From: Jejuia sp040720935 | GTDB lineage: Bacteria > Bacteroidota > Bacteroidia > Flavobacteriales > Flavobacteriaceae | Assembly: GCF_040720935.1 (NCBI RefSeq) | Contig: NZ_JBFDAE010000005.1 | Coordinates: 62,001 to 126,000 of the forward strand | Direction of reading: 5' to 3' | Length of the DNA stretch: 64,000 nt | In this document: one piece after another, positions 36,229-44,644 of the stretch | Position numbering within the stretch: position 1 is the first letter of the stretch | How the letters are laid out: every line of letters starts with the position of its first letter | Notes under the pieces: generated by a model | Database searches by the model: none | The model's input: the letters and a program-made list of their open reading frames with translations, nothing else | Told to the model about the DNA's origin: nothing | Position numbers and translations under genes: made by a program

Positions 36229-38022
36229 ATGGATACCCCCGATTTAGAGATACAATTAAAAACCTTGCCAAATCAACCTGGAGTTTATCAATATTACGAT
36301 AAAGAAGGTACGCTCATTTACGTGGGAAAAGCTAAGAATTTAAAAAAACGTGTAAGTTCTTATTTTACCAAAACCCACGAAAACGGTAAAACCAGGGTTC
36401 TAGTTAGGAAAATTGCCAACATCAAGCACATAGTTGTCGATACAGAAACCGATGCACTACTTCTAGAAAACAACCTCATTAAAAAATACAAACCGCGCTA
36501 CAATGTGTTGTTGAAAGACGATAAGTCCTATCCGTGGATTTGTATCAAGAACGAACGCTTTCCAAGAGTGTTTTCTACCCGGCGCGTTTTTAAAGATGGC
36601 AGCGAATATTTTGGACCCTACACTAGCGGAAAAACCGTTTACACACTTCTAGATTTAATACGGGGATTGTACAGTTTACGAACCTGTAACTTTAATTTAT
36701 CCGAAGAAAAGGTGGATGCGGGAAAGTATAAAGTCTGTTTAGAATACCATTTAGGAAATTGTAAAGGTGCTTGCGAAGGTCTGGAAACCGAAGCCGAATA
36801 CAACGAAAACATTAAAGCCATAAAAGAAATTTTAAAAGGGAATTTTAAAGATTCCTTGTCGCAGTTTAAAACACAAATGAAACAGTATGCGGCAAACATG
36901 CAGTTTGAAGAAGCACAAAAAATAAAAGAAAAAATTCAGGTTTTAGAAAACTACCAAGCAAAATCTACCATTGTAAACCCTAAGATTAGCAATGTAGATG
37001 TGTTTTCTATCATGAGCGACGAAAGTTATGGTTACGTCAACTTTTTACAATTATCCTACGGTTCCATCATTCGTTCGCATACCTTAGAGATTAAAAAGAA
37101 ATTGGACGAAACCGATGCAGCACTTCTTGGGTTGGCAATTACCGAAATTAGGCAACGTTTCAATTCCAATTCAAAAGAAATTTATGTACCTTTTAAGTTA
37201 GATTTAGGCGAAGATGTTAAGGTTACAGTTCCAAAGCTAGGAGACAAAAAACACATTTTGGATTTATCATTAAGAAACGCCAAGTATTTTAGAATGGATC
37301 GTTTTAAACAAATGAAAATTGTAGATCCAGATAGGCACGCCAACAGAATTATGGCGCAGATGAAAGCAGATTTAAGACTTTCGGAAGCCCCAAGACATAT
37401 TGAGTGTTTCGATAATTCAAACATACAAGGTACGCATCCTGTAGCAGCATGTGTGGTATTTAAAAACGGGAAACCAAGCAAAAAGGATTACCGCCATTTT
37501 AACATCAAAACCGTTGAAGGCCCAGATGATTTTGCCTCTATGGAAGAAGTGGTCTATAGACGCTACAAACGTTTATTGGATGAAGACCGACCATTGCCGC
37601 ATCTCATCATTATTGATGGTGGAAAAGGACAATTATCATCTGCATTAAAAAGTTTGGATGCGCTCGATTTACGTGGGAAAATTGCCGTCATCGGAATTGC
37701 AAAACGTTTGGAAGAATTATTTTACCCAGATGATCCAATTCCCTTATATTTAGATAAAAAAAGCGAAACGCTTAAAATCATACAACAACTGCGAAACGAA
37801 GCGCACCGTTTTGGGATAGAACACCATAGAAATAAACGCAGCAAAACAGCGTTAAATACAGAGTTGGAAACCATACCAGGCATTGGCGAAAAAACAGTTG
37901 TGGAGTTGTTAAAACATTTTAAATCTGCAAAACGTGTGGCGCATGCCAAGTTAGATGAATTGGAAGCTGTTGTTGGGGTGTCTAGGGCGGAGAAGGTTTA
38001 TAGATATTATCATGGGAAATAA
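36229..38022 (+). CDS. uvrC: Excinuclease ABC subunit C
   Basis: 597 aa. UvrC makes both incisions around bulky DNA lesions during nucleotide excision repair. The N-terminal GIY-YIG nuclease is clear (QPGVYQYYDKEGTLIYVGKAKNLKKR). A cysteine-rich stretch (CNFNLS...CLEYHLGNCKGACEG), a UVR domain (MQFEEAQKIKEKIQVLENYQ), the C-terminal RNase H-like nuclease (IECFDNSNIQGTHPVAACVVF, LIIIDGGKGQLSSA) and a terminal helix-hairpin-helix (IPGIGEKTVVELLKHFKSAKRV) follow in the normal order. All expected catalytic regions are present. Confidence 0.97.
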   Translation: MDTPDLEIQLKTLPNQPGVYQYYDKEGTLIYVGKAKNLKKRVSSYFTKTHENGKTRVLVRKIANIKHIVVDTETDALLLENNLIKKYKPRYNVLLKDDKSYPWICIKNERFPRVFSTRRVFKDGSEYFGPYTSGKTVYTLLDLIRGLYSLRTCNFNLSEEKVDAGKYKVCLEYHLGNCKGACEGLETEAEYNENIKAIKEILKGNFKDSLSQFKTQMKQYAANMQFEEAQKIKEKIQVLENYQAKSTIVNPKISNVDVFSIMSDESYGYVNFLQLSYGSIIRSHTLEIKKKLDETDAALLGLAITEIRQRFNSNSKEIYVPFKLDLGEDVKVTVPKLGDKKHILDLSLRNAKYFRMDRFKQMKIVDPDRHANRIMAQMKADLRLSEAPRHIECFDNSNIQGTHPVAACVVFKNGKPSKKDYRHFNIKTVEGPDDFASMEEVVYRRYKRLLDEDRPLPHLIIIDGGKGQLSSALKSLDALDLRGKIAVIGIAKRLEELFYPDDPIPLYLDKKSETLKIIQQLRNEAHRFGIEHHRNKRSKTALNTELETIPGIGEKTVVELLKHFKSAKRVAHAKLDELEAVVGVSRAEKVYRYYHGK

Positions 38023-38024
38023 AC

Positions 38025-38055
38025 AACCTGCAAGGTTTTAAAAACCTTGTAGGTT
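38025..38055 (+). repeat. Hairpin repeat after uvrC
   Basis: AACCTGCAAGGTTT and AAACCTTGTAGGTT form a 14-bp stem with one G-U pair, three bases past the uvrC stop. It may help end transcription, although no T-run follows. The core resembles the hairpin at 33250-33282. Confidence 0.55.
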
Positions 38056-38098
38056 TCATACTAAATTTAAAGTTAGTTCATAATAAGTTGTACAACAT

Positions 38099-38638
38099 AT
38101 GAAAAGCGAACTGAACAAATACATAATTTTAACTCTGATTTACGTTTTGAGCGTCTTTTTAGTTGAACTCCATACGAATATTATTGCGCGTGGAGTTTGG
38201 CTGATTTCAATTCTTTTGTGCTTAATTGGACTCATAAGATTACTTTTAAAAAAACGAAATTTAACACAAAAACTGCTTCCGATTTTATTGTTGTCAATTC
38301 CAATTTTAGATTTGACATTCGGAATTACAAATAAAATTAGAAACGAGATTAAAGGAGAAATTGTACTTGATATAATTGATGACAGTTTTGCGACAACAAA
38401 AAATCTGACTGTTAGAGAGAGAAACGGAAAATTAACAGCAGAATTTTATAATTCATTCGCTGGGTTTGGAGATATGGAAATAGCTAAAACCGAATTGCTG
38501 AATGATAGCACTTTAGCTTTTAAATTATCTGAAAGAAATTATTCGGAAAACCTGACTTTTGACAGACAAAAACAAAATTTCCGGAATAAAGAAAAGAATC
38601 TGAACTATCGAATTTTAAAAAACGAACTATTTAAATAG
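38099..38638 (+). CDS. Hypothetical membrane protein
   Basis: 179 aa, no family recognised. Three hydrophobic segments fill the first 75 residues (YIILTLIYVLSVFLVEL, GVWLISILLCLIGLIRLLL, LLPILLLSIPILDLTFG). A roughly 100-residue soluble tail with alternating beta strands follows (KGEIVLDIIDDSFATT, NGKLTAEFYNS). The tail is probably outside the membrane. It stands alone between two repeat elements, which hints at accessory rather than core gene content. Confidence 0.6.
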   Translation: MKSELNKYIILTLIYVLSVFLVELHTNIIARGVWLISILLCLIGLIRLLLKKRNLTQKLLPILLLSIPILDLTFGITNKIRNEIKGEIVLDIIDDSFATTKNLTVRERNGKLTAEFYNSFAGFGDMEIAKTELLNDSTLAFKLSERNYSENLTFDRQKQNFRNKEKNLNYRILKNELFK

Positions 38639-38647
38639 AAAACCTGA

Positions 38648-38717
38648 GCTAGCGCTCGTTTGTAACGAGTGCCCACAAACAAATTTAACCCGCCACTCGT
38701 TGCAAACGAGCGGTAGC
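38648..38717 (+). repeat. Imperfect inverted repeat (CGCTCGTTTGTAACGAG type)
   Basis: Arms at 38648-38671 and 38694-38717 match over 24 bp with two mismatches; each arm is itself a small palindrome (CTCGTTTGTAACGAG, CTCGTTGCAAACGAG). The 22-base spacer is AT-rich. It lies in the leader of the patatin gene. The form suggests a REP-like dispersed element. Confidence 0.6.
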
Positions 38718-38737
38718 AGAAAAACAAAAAACAAAAT

Positions 38738-40978
38738 TTGAACCTAAAAACCATCATATTAACCCTATTCCTAATCGCTTCACTTTCCGCGAAAGCGCAA
38801 AACCATGCGCAAGAAAAGCCTGCGCCAAAAGTTGGTTTGGTATTAAGTGGCGGTGGCGCAAAAGGTTTAGCACATATTGGGGTTTTAAAAGTCATTGACA
38901 GTTTAGGCGTAAAAATAGATTACGTTGCTGGAACAAGTATGGGCGCTATTGTAGGTTCATTATACGCTTCTGGATATTCTGGAAAAGAACTGGATTCTAT
39001 CTTTAACTCATTGGATTTCGATAGAATTATAAACGACAATTTACCAAGAGTTTCAAAGGCGTTTTACGAACGTAGTAATTCTGAAAAATACGCCATAACA
39101 TTACCTTTTGAAAATTTTAAATTAAAGTTGCCTTCAGCATTTTCTAGAGGTCAAAATACTTATAATTTGTTTTCTAAATTAATGCTCCATGTAAATCATA
39201 TAAAAGAGTTTGAAAATTTACCGATTCCATTTTTTTGTGTTTCAACCAACGTAGAAAATGGAAAACAAGTCATATTAGATAAAGGGAATTTGCCACTAGC
39301 GGTAGTTGCAAGTGGGGCATTGCCATCGTTATTTCAGCCGGTAACTATCAACGGAGAAATTTTAATTGATGGCGGCGTAGTAAATAATTATCCTGTAGAT
39401 GAACTCAAGGCAAAAGGCATGGATGTTATTATCGGTGTTGATGTGCAAGATGCCCTGGTAAACCGAGACGAACTAACTTCAGCTCCCGATGTACTGTTTC
39501 AAATCAATAATTTTAGAACGATTAATGATATGAAATTGAAATCTAAAAAAACGGATATCTACATTAAACCAGATATCAGAAATTTTAATGTTGTGTCGTT
39601 CGATCAAGGCAATGAAATTATAGCCAATGGAAAGAAAGCTGCTTTGGCGTATGTAGATGACCTAAAAGAATTGCTGGATAAACAAATTAAAACTCCAAAA
39701 AAAACGATACCTAAAATTGTAAAAGACAGTATTGTAATTCGTGAGATAAAAGTAAATGGAATTAGTAAATACACTCGCGCTTATGTGTTAGGAAAACTAA
39801 AATTAAAAGGACTGGAAAGAGTTGCGTATTCCGACTTTGTAGATGGCGTAAATAATTTAGTGGCAACTAATAATTTTGATGCATTTCAGTATCGATTAGA
39901 AGCAACAAATGAAGAGAACACCTATGATTTGCATGCTAACGTAACAGAAACAAAAACGACTACATTTTTAAAATTAGCCGTACATTACGACGATTTATAT
40001 AAAAGTGCAGCACTTATAAATCTAACTAAAAAACGATTGTTGTTTAACAACGATATCGCATCATTAGACATCATTCTTGGAGATAATGTACGTTATAATT
40101 TCGATTATTTAATAGATAAGGGTTTTTATTGGAGTGTGGGTTTAAGATCTAGATACAACCAATTTAAAAAAGGGGTAAGCGCACAATTATTATTGGATGA
40201 TATTCAAATTGAAGGCACAGGATTAAATAAGATTGATGTTTTGCTACACGACCAAACAAATCAGTTTTATCTTGAAACCTTGATAAAAAAAGATTTTGCC
40301 TTTAGTATGGGGGCAGAACACAAGCGTTTGGAAATTAAATCTGAAACCATTTTAAACTCCAATCAAGACGAATTTATTTTTGAAAGTACCGATTACTTTA
40401 GCGCTTTTGGAGGTTTAAGGTTGGATACCTATGATCACAAGTATTTTCCAAAAAAAGGCGTGTATTTTAACGGCGATTTGCACATGTATTTATTTGCATC
40501 TCAATTTAATGAAGATTTTGATAGTTTCTCAATAGCAAAAGCCGAGATGGGTTATGCATTTAGTGTGTCTCCAAAGCTAGCTTTTAATTTGAAAACTAGT
40601 GGAGGTTTTAAATTTGGAGATAAATCTACAACCACCTTGGATTTTGCTCTGGGAGGTTACGGCAATAACCTAATTAATAACTTTATTCCCTTTTATGGCT
40701 ATGATTTTATTGTGCTTACAGGGAATAGTTTTGTAAAGGCGAATTTTAGTATGGATTACGAGATTTTTAATAAAAACCACATTACTTTAGAAGGCAATTG
40801 GGCAAATGTTGATGATGATATTTTTGAGTCTGGAGAGTGGTTTACCTTGCCAGACTATAGAGGTTATGCGCTTGGTTATGCATTGGATAGTTTTTTTGGA
40901 CCAATCCAAATAAAGTATAGTTATTCTCCAGAACGAAAAAATAGTGTTTGGTACTTTAATGTGGGGTATTGGTTCTAA
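38738..40978 (+). CDS. Patatin-like phospholipase with POTRA and outer-membrane beta-barrel
   Basis: 746 aa starting at TTG, which gives the signal peptide MNLKTIILTLFLIASLSAKAQ. The patatin (PNPLA) domain occupies about 30-300: oxyanion loop GLVLSGGGAKGLAHIG, nucleophile Ser67 in GTSMG, and catalytic Asp211 in LIDGGVVNN. A POTRA-like region (IVIREIKVNGISKYTRAYVLGKLKLKG) and a 16-strand-like Omp85 barrel follow, ending YNVGYWF-style (WYFNVGYWF), a C-terminal aromatic as in outer-membrane proteins. This is the layout of type Vd autotransporter-like patatins. The domain is expected on the cell surface or in the periplasm; substrate unknown. Confidence 0.92.
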   Translation: MNLKTIILTLFLIASLSAKAQNHAQEKPAPKVGLVLSGGGAKGLAHIGVLKVIDSLGVKIDYVAGTSMGAIVGSLYASGYSGKELDSIFNSLDFDRIINDNLPRVSKAFYERSNSEKYAITLPFENFKLKLPSAFSRGQNTYNLFSKLMLHVNHIKEFENLPIPFFCVSTNVENGKQVILDKGNLPLAVVASGALPSLFQPVTINGEILIDGGVVNNYPVDELKAKGMDVIIGVDVQDALVNRDELTSAPDVLFQINNFRTINDMKLKSKKTDIYIKPDIRNFNVVSFDQGNEIIANGKKAALAYVDDLKELLDKQIKTPKKTIPKIVKDSIVIREIKVNGISKYTRAYVLGKLKLKGLERVAYSDFVDGVNNLVATNNFDAFQYRLEATNEENTYDLHANVTETKTTTFLKLAVHYDDLYKSAALINLTKKRLLFNNDIASLDIILGDNVRYNFDYLIDKGFYWSVGLRSRYNQFKKGVSAQLLLDDIQIEGTGLNKIDVLLHDQTNQFYLETLIKKDFAFSMGAEHKRLEIKSETILNSNQDEFIFESTDYFSAFGGLRLDTYDHKYFPKKGVYFNGDLHMYLFASQFNEDFDSFSIAKAEMGYAFSVSPKLAFNLKTSGGFKFGDKSTTTLDFALGGYGNNLINNFIPFYGYDFIVLTGNSFVKANFSMDYEIFNKNHITLEGNWANVDDDIFESGEWFTLPDYRGYALGYALDSFFGPIQIKYSYSPERKNSVWYFNVGYWF

Positions 40979-41183
40979 AAGTTCTGTATTTATTTCCATA
41001 AGGACGGAAATCTCTCTAAGAATTTGATCAATATTTTTCACGATATTTGTGTAGTTATGATATTTTTATGGACAGACTTATTGCAATTCCTTCATTATCT
41101 CATCAAGAGAAATCCTGAATAAGCGAGCATTTTTTGTATCTTTATATACGTTGATTTTTTTAGTCTTTTGTCGCCCTGAGCGC

Positions 41184-41201
41184 TTCCGATAGCTATCGGA
41201 A
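41184..41201 (+). repeat. TTCCGATAGCTATCGGAA palindrome
   Basis: A perfect 18-bp palindrome 30 bases before the homogentisate dioxygenase ATG, with the same core as at 35837-35850. It lies in the GC-rich island CGCCCTGAGCGC...CCAAGGG. If transcribed, it would fold in the leader. Confidence 0.65.
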
Positions 41202-41231
41202 CCAAGGGTTAACTTTTAATATCAAAAAGAA

Positions 41232-42419
41232 ATGCCTTTTTATCACAAACTTGGGAATATTCCCCCTAAACGACACACACAATTCAGAAAACCAGACGGT
41301 AGTTTATATTACGAGCAATTGTTTGGCACTATTGGTTTCGATGGCATGTCAACCAACAGTTATCACGAGCAACGTCCAACACAAGTTAAAGGAATAGAAA
41401 AACGGTATAGCGTGGCACCAAAAATAGCGCAATCAAATAATATACAATCTTATCGTTTAAAAGGATTTCAAGTGAAACCAGAAAACGATTATTTAGAAAG
41501 TCGAAAAACGGTGTTGGTCAATAGTGATTGTGCCATAGTTTTAGCAGCACCAAAACTATCTACAACAAATTATTTCTATAAAAACACAGATGCGGACGAA
41601 TTGATTTTTGTCCACAAAGGCACTGGAAAACTAAGAACACATCTAGGGAATCTCGATTTCAAGTATGGCGATTATCTGTTGATACCAAGAGGAATAATCT
41701 ACAAAATGGATTTTGATACTGAAAATAATCGCTTGTTCATTATAGAATCTAGACGGCCAATTTATACACCTAAACGTTACAGAAATTGGTTCGGACAACT
41801 TTTGGAACATTCCCCGTTTTGCGAACGCGATATCCGCAGACCTCAAGAATTAGAAACCTATAACGCATCTGGAGATTTCTTGATCAAAGTAAAAAAACAA
41901 GATGATATTATAGAAATGACGTATGCATCCCATCCATTTGACGTAATTGGTTATGATGGATATAACTATCCGTATGCATTTTCAATTCACGATTTTGAAC
42001 CCATTACAGGACGTATCCATCAACCACCGCCAGTACATCAAACTTTTGAAACCGATGCATTTGTGGTGTGCAGTTTTGTGCCAAGGTTGTACGATTACCA
42101 TCCGCAATCCATTCCGGCACCATACAATCATAGCAATATAGATAGCGATGAGGTGCTGTATTATGTAGATGGCGATTTTATGAGCAGAAACGATGTAGAA
42201 GCTGGTCATATTTCGTTGCATCCGGCAGGTATTCCGCATGGACCGCATCCAGGAGCAACCGAGCGAAGTATTGGCAAAACCAAAACCGACGAGCTCGCAG
42301 TTATGGTGGATACTTTCAAACCACTTATGGTCACAGAAGAAGCCATGAAAATTGCCGATAACAGTTATCATAAATCGTGGTTGAAGCCTCCCCCAGCTCC
42401 TCCAAAGGAAGGGGACTGA
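41232..42419 (+). CDS. hmgA: Homogentisate 1,2-dioxygenase with repeat-derived C-terminal tail
   Basis: 395 aa. Fe(II) enzyme that opens homogentisate to maleylacetoacetate in tyrosine degradation. Family signatures: YEQLFGTIGFDGMSTNSYHE, YHPQSIPAPYNHSNIDSDE with the iron-binding His/Glu, and SLHPAGIPHGPHPGATE with the last iron histidine. The last normal part ends SYHKSWLK; then PPPAPPKEGD and the stop come from a GC-rich repeat (42386-42419). The gene belongs with hppD two genes downstream, which makes its substrate. Confidence 0.96.
   Translation: MPFYHKLGNIPPKRHTQFRKPDGSLYYEQLFGTIGFDGMSTNSYHEQRPTQVKGIEKRYSVAPKIAQSNNIQSYRLKGFQVKPENDYLESRKTVLVNSDCAIVLAAPKLSTTNYFYKNTDADELIFVHKGTGKLRTHLGNLDFKYGDYLLIPRGIIYKMDFDTENNRLFIIESRRPIYTPKRYRNWFGQLLEHSPFCERDIRRPQELETYNASGDFLIKVKKQDDIIEMTYASHPFDVIGYDGYNYPYAFSIHDFEPITGRIHQPPPVHQTFETDAFVVCSFVPRLYDYHPQSIPAPYNHSNIDSDEVLYYVDGDFMSRNDVEAGHISLHPAGIPHGPHPGATERSIGKTKTDELAVMVDTFKPLMVTEEAMKIADNSYHKSWLKPPPAPPKEGD
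42386..42419 (-). repeat. GC-rich palindromic repeat forming the 3' end of hmgA
   Basis: Read on the minus strand it has CCCCTTCC...GGAGGAGCTGGGGG, closely related to the repeat inside ileS. It supplies the last ten codons and the TGA stop of hmgA. A proline-rich tail of the PPPAPPKEG kind is what such an insertion encodes. Confidence 0.65.
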
Positions 42420-42462
42420 TTACTTATATATTTTGAGTTTCACGGCATACAATTTAATTAAA

Positions 42463-42648
42463 TAACCCGTTGTGCATTTTGGACCTTTTTAATAAACAAA
42501 TGTCAGTTCGAGTGAAATTCTGAAAGAATTTTGTATCGAGAACAGCTTTTCTAAAACGAAAATTTTTATTCTCGATACAAATTTTGCTTATTTCAATCGC
42601 AACACTCACTCGAACTGACAAAATTTTCTCAAAATGCACAACGGGTTA
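42463..42648 (+). repeat. 186-bp nested palindromic element
   Basis: Three nested inverted repeats share one centre: an outer perfect 19-bp pair (TAACCCGTTGTGCATTTTG, 42463-42481 with 42630-42648), a middle perfect 14-bp pair (TGTCAGTTCGAGTG, 42501-42514 with 42607-42620) and an inner perfect 13-bp pair (TTTGTATCGAGAA, 42530-42542 with 42569-42581). Together they could fold into one long interrupted hairpin. No transposase is coded. It fills most of the 312-base gap after hmgA and may be a MITE or a composite of dispersed repeats. Confidence 0.75.
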
Positions 42649-42672
42649 AATACAAAAACATTATAAATAAAT

Positions 42673-42728
42673 ACTCAAAATACCCAGTTTGAGTTTCCCG
42701 ATCAAGATCGGGATTAAGAGGGGCTTTT
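42673..42728 (+). repeat. Leader repeat unit A (ACTCAAA...TTTGAGT plus TCCCGATC hairpin)
   Basis: ACTCAAA/TTTGAGT (42673-42679/42688-42694) is followed at once by TCCCGATC-AA-GATCGGGA (42696-42713) and AAGAGGGGC, ending just before the DUF4190 ATG. The same two-hairpin layout occurs upstream of hppD (43204-43258). Confidence 0.65.
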
Positions 42729-42731
42729 TAC

Positions 42732-43190
42732 ATGAATAAATTACCAGCAGATCCAACTTCATTAATTTTAGGAATAGTAGCACTAGTGTTTAGCTTTACA
42801 GGATGTTGCTGTTACGGTATAGTAGCCGTGATTCCATTAACATTGAGTATTATAGGCTTAGTTATGGCAAATAAGAGTTTAAAGGAATATGCGCAAAATC
42901 CAGAAGCCTACTCGCCACAAACACAAAGCAATGTCTCAACAGGTAAAATATTAAATATTGTTGCTCTGGTTTTTAGCGGTGTTTTAGTGCTGTATTCAAT
43001 AGGCGTTTTAATTTTTTATGGCACGATGTTGTCATCAGGGATTTTAGATGAATTTAAAAATTTCGAAAAAGAAGAAACCTTTGAGTTTGAAAATGACACA
43101 CTTTATGATGGTTTTGAATATTATGAAGATGAAGAAACATTAGATACAACAAATACTGAAATATTAAGAAAAACTTTTCAGGAAGGTTAA
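42732..43190 (+). CDS. DUF4190-like small membrane protein
   Basis: 152 aa. Starts DPTSLILGIVALVFSFTGCCC and IPLTLSIIGLVMANKSLKEY, the double-helix pattern of DUF4190 proteins with a characteristic Cys cluster. A further membrane helix (ILNIVALVFSGVLVLYSIGV) and a strongly acidic C-terminal tail follow. Function unknown. It sits between two tyrosine-degradation genes but has no obvious role in that pathway. Confidence 0.8.
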   Translation: MNKLPADPTSLILGIVALVFSFTGCCCYGIVAVIPLTLSIIGLVMANKSLKEYAQNPEAYSPQTQSNVSTGKILNIVALVFSGVLVLYSIGVLIFYGTMLSSGILDEFKNFEKEETFEFENDTLYDGFEYYEDEETLDTTNTEILRKTFQEG

Positions 43191-43203
43191 CTATAAATAG
43201 AAT

Positions 43204-43258
43204 ACTCAATTACCCGATTTGAGTGCCCTCCACATGGGAGGGTTAAGGCGGGCTTTAT
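43204..43258 (+). repeat. Leader repeat unit B, homologous to unit A
   Basis: ACTCAA/TTGAGT (43204-43209/43219-43224) then CCCTCC-ACATG-GGAGGG (43226-43242) and AAGGCGGGCTTTA up to the hppD ATG. It aligns with 42673-42728 in order and spacing, but the second stem has a different sequence with the pairing kept. Confidence 0.65.
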
Positions 43259-43261
43259 ATT

Positions 43262-44398
43262 ATGGATGCTTTAGAAAAAATTTTTGAAGGTGCGCAAGAT
43301 TTCTTGCCACTTCTTGGAACAGACTATGTAGAACTCTATGTGGGTAACGCAAAACAGGCGGCGCATTTTTATAAAACAGCATTTGGATTTCAATCTTCTG
43401 CTTACAAAGGTTTAGAAACAGGGGCGAAAGACTCCGTAAGTTATGTGTTGAAGCAAGACAAAATCAGGTTGGTACTTACCACGCCTTTAAACAGTAAATC
43501 TAGTATAAACGATCATATTGTAAAACATGGCGATGGTGTAAAAGTAATTGCGCTTTGGGTAGAAGATGCCAAAAAGGCCTATGAAGAAACCACCAATAGA
43601 GGCGCAAAATCATACATGCCACCTGTTGTTGAAAAAGACGAGCATGGCGAAGTAATTCGTGCAGGAATCTATACTTACGGAGAAACTGTGCATATGTTTG
43701 TGGAACGCAAAAACTATAACGGTACGTTTTTACCAGGTTTCCGTGAGTGGAAAAGTGATTACAATCCAGAACCGGTCGGACTAAAATACATAGACCACAT
43801 GGTGGGCAATGTAGGTTGGGGACAAATGGATGTATGGGTAAAATGGTACGAAGATGTCATGGGATTCGAAAACTTCCTGTCTTTTGATGATAAACAAATC
43901 CATACCGAATATTCCGCACTTATGAGCAAAGTCATGAGTAATGGTAACGGGCGCATAAAATTCCCCATTAACGAACCTGCAAAAGGTAAAAAACGATCTC
44001 AAATAGAAGAATATCTCGATTTTTATGAAGGTGCTGGCGTGCAACATATCGCGGTTGCTAGCGATGATATTATTTCTACCGTGTCTAGTTTAAGAGCAAG
44101 GGGGGTTGAGTTTTTATCTACGCCTCCAGAAGCATATTATAGGGCAGTTCCAGAACGGTTAAAAGCCCACAGTCACAAACTAAAAGAAGATATTGAAACT
44201 TTAAAAAGTTTAGGTATTATGATTGATGCCGATGAAGAAGGTTATTTGTTACAAATTTTTACTAAGCCTGTTGAAGATAGACCTACGCTGTTTTTCGAAA
44301 TTATACAGCGTATGGGTGCAAAAGGTTTTGGAGCAGGTAATTTTAAGGCACTTTTTGAATCTATTGAAAGAGAGCAAGCTAAAAGAGGTACGCTTTAA
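43262..44398 (+). CDS. hppD: 4-hydroxyphenylpyruvate dioxygenase
   Basis: 378 aa. Converts 4-hydroxyphenylpyruvate to homogentisate, the substrate of HmgA. Two vicinal-oxygen-chelate domains are seen; the Fe(II) ligands are in the C-terminal one: His179 (YIDHMVGNV), His262 (GVQHIAVASDD) and Glu346 (PTLFFEIIQRMG). The C-terminal helix GFGAGNFKALFESIEREQ is the usual ending. Start ATG at 43262 follows the leader repeat. Confidence 0.97.
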   Translation: MDALEKIFEGAQDFLPLLGTDYVELYVGNAKQAAHFYKTAFGFQSSAYKGLETGAKDSVSYVLKQDKIRLVLTTPLNSKSSINDHIVKHGDGVKVIALWVEDAKKAYEETTNRGAKSYMPPVVEKDEHGEVIRAGIYTYGETVHMFVERKNYNGTFLPGFREWKSDYNPEPVGLKYIDHMVGNVGWGQMDVWVKWYEDVMGFENFLSFDDKQIHTEYSALMSKVMSNGNGRIKFPINEPAKGKKRSQIEEYLDFYEGAGVQHIAVASDDIISTVSSLRARGVEFLSTPPEAYYRAVPERLKAHSHKLKEDIETLKSLGIMIDADEEGYLLQIFTKPVEDRPTLFFEIIQRMGAKGFGAGNFKALFESIEREQAKRGTL

Positions 44399-44412
44399 AA
44401 AATAATGGCATG

Positions 44413-44475
44413 TTTGAGCTTCCCGACCTAAGGAGGAAGCAAGTAGTGAAAGCCCGATCTCCAGATACTTCGGGA
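44413..44475 (+). repeat. Degenerate repeat element after hppD
   Basis: TTTGAGCTTCCCGA followed by CTAAGGAGGAAGC and CCCGATCTCC...TTCGGGAG resembles pieces of the leader repeat units upstream of the DUF4190 gene and hppD. It is a less perfect copy in the 246-base gap after hppD. Confidence 0.4.
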
Positions 44476-44644
44476 GTAGATTACCTAAATTATTTTTATT
44501 TTATGGGAATTCTAACAGAACTATAACACTTATGGTTACAGCTATTTCAATAAAATTTCTATTTTTGGAACAGTAATTGTAATTTCTTACTTGAAAACAA
44601 TAAAATGTACGATAAGAAGTTACATTATAATTACCCAAATAGAG

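Noticed and set aside
42454..42639. A 61-codon minus-strand open frame
   Set aside because: It lies inside the 186-bp nested palindrome and its codons follow the inverted repeats, so it is an accident of the repeat.
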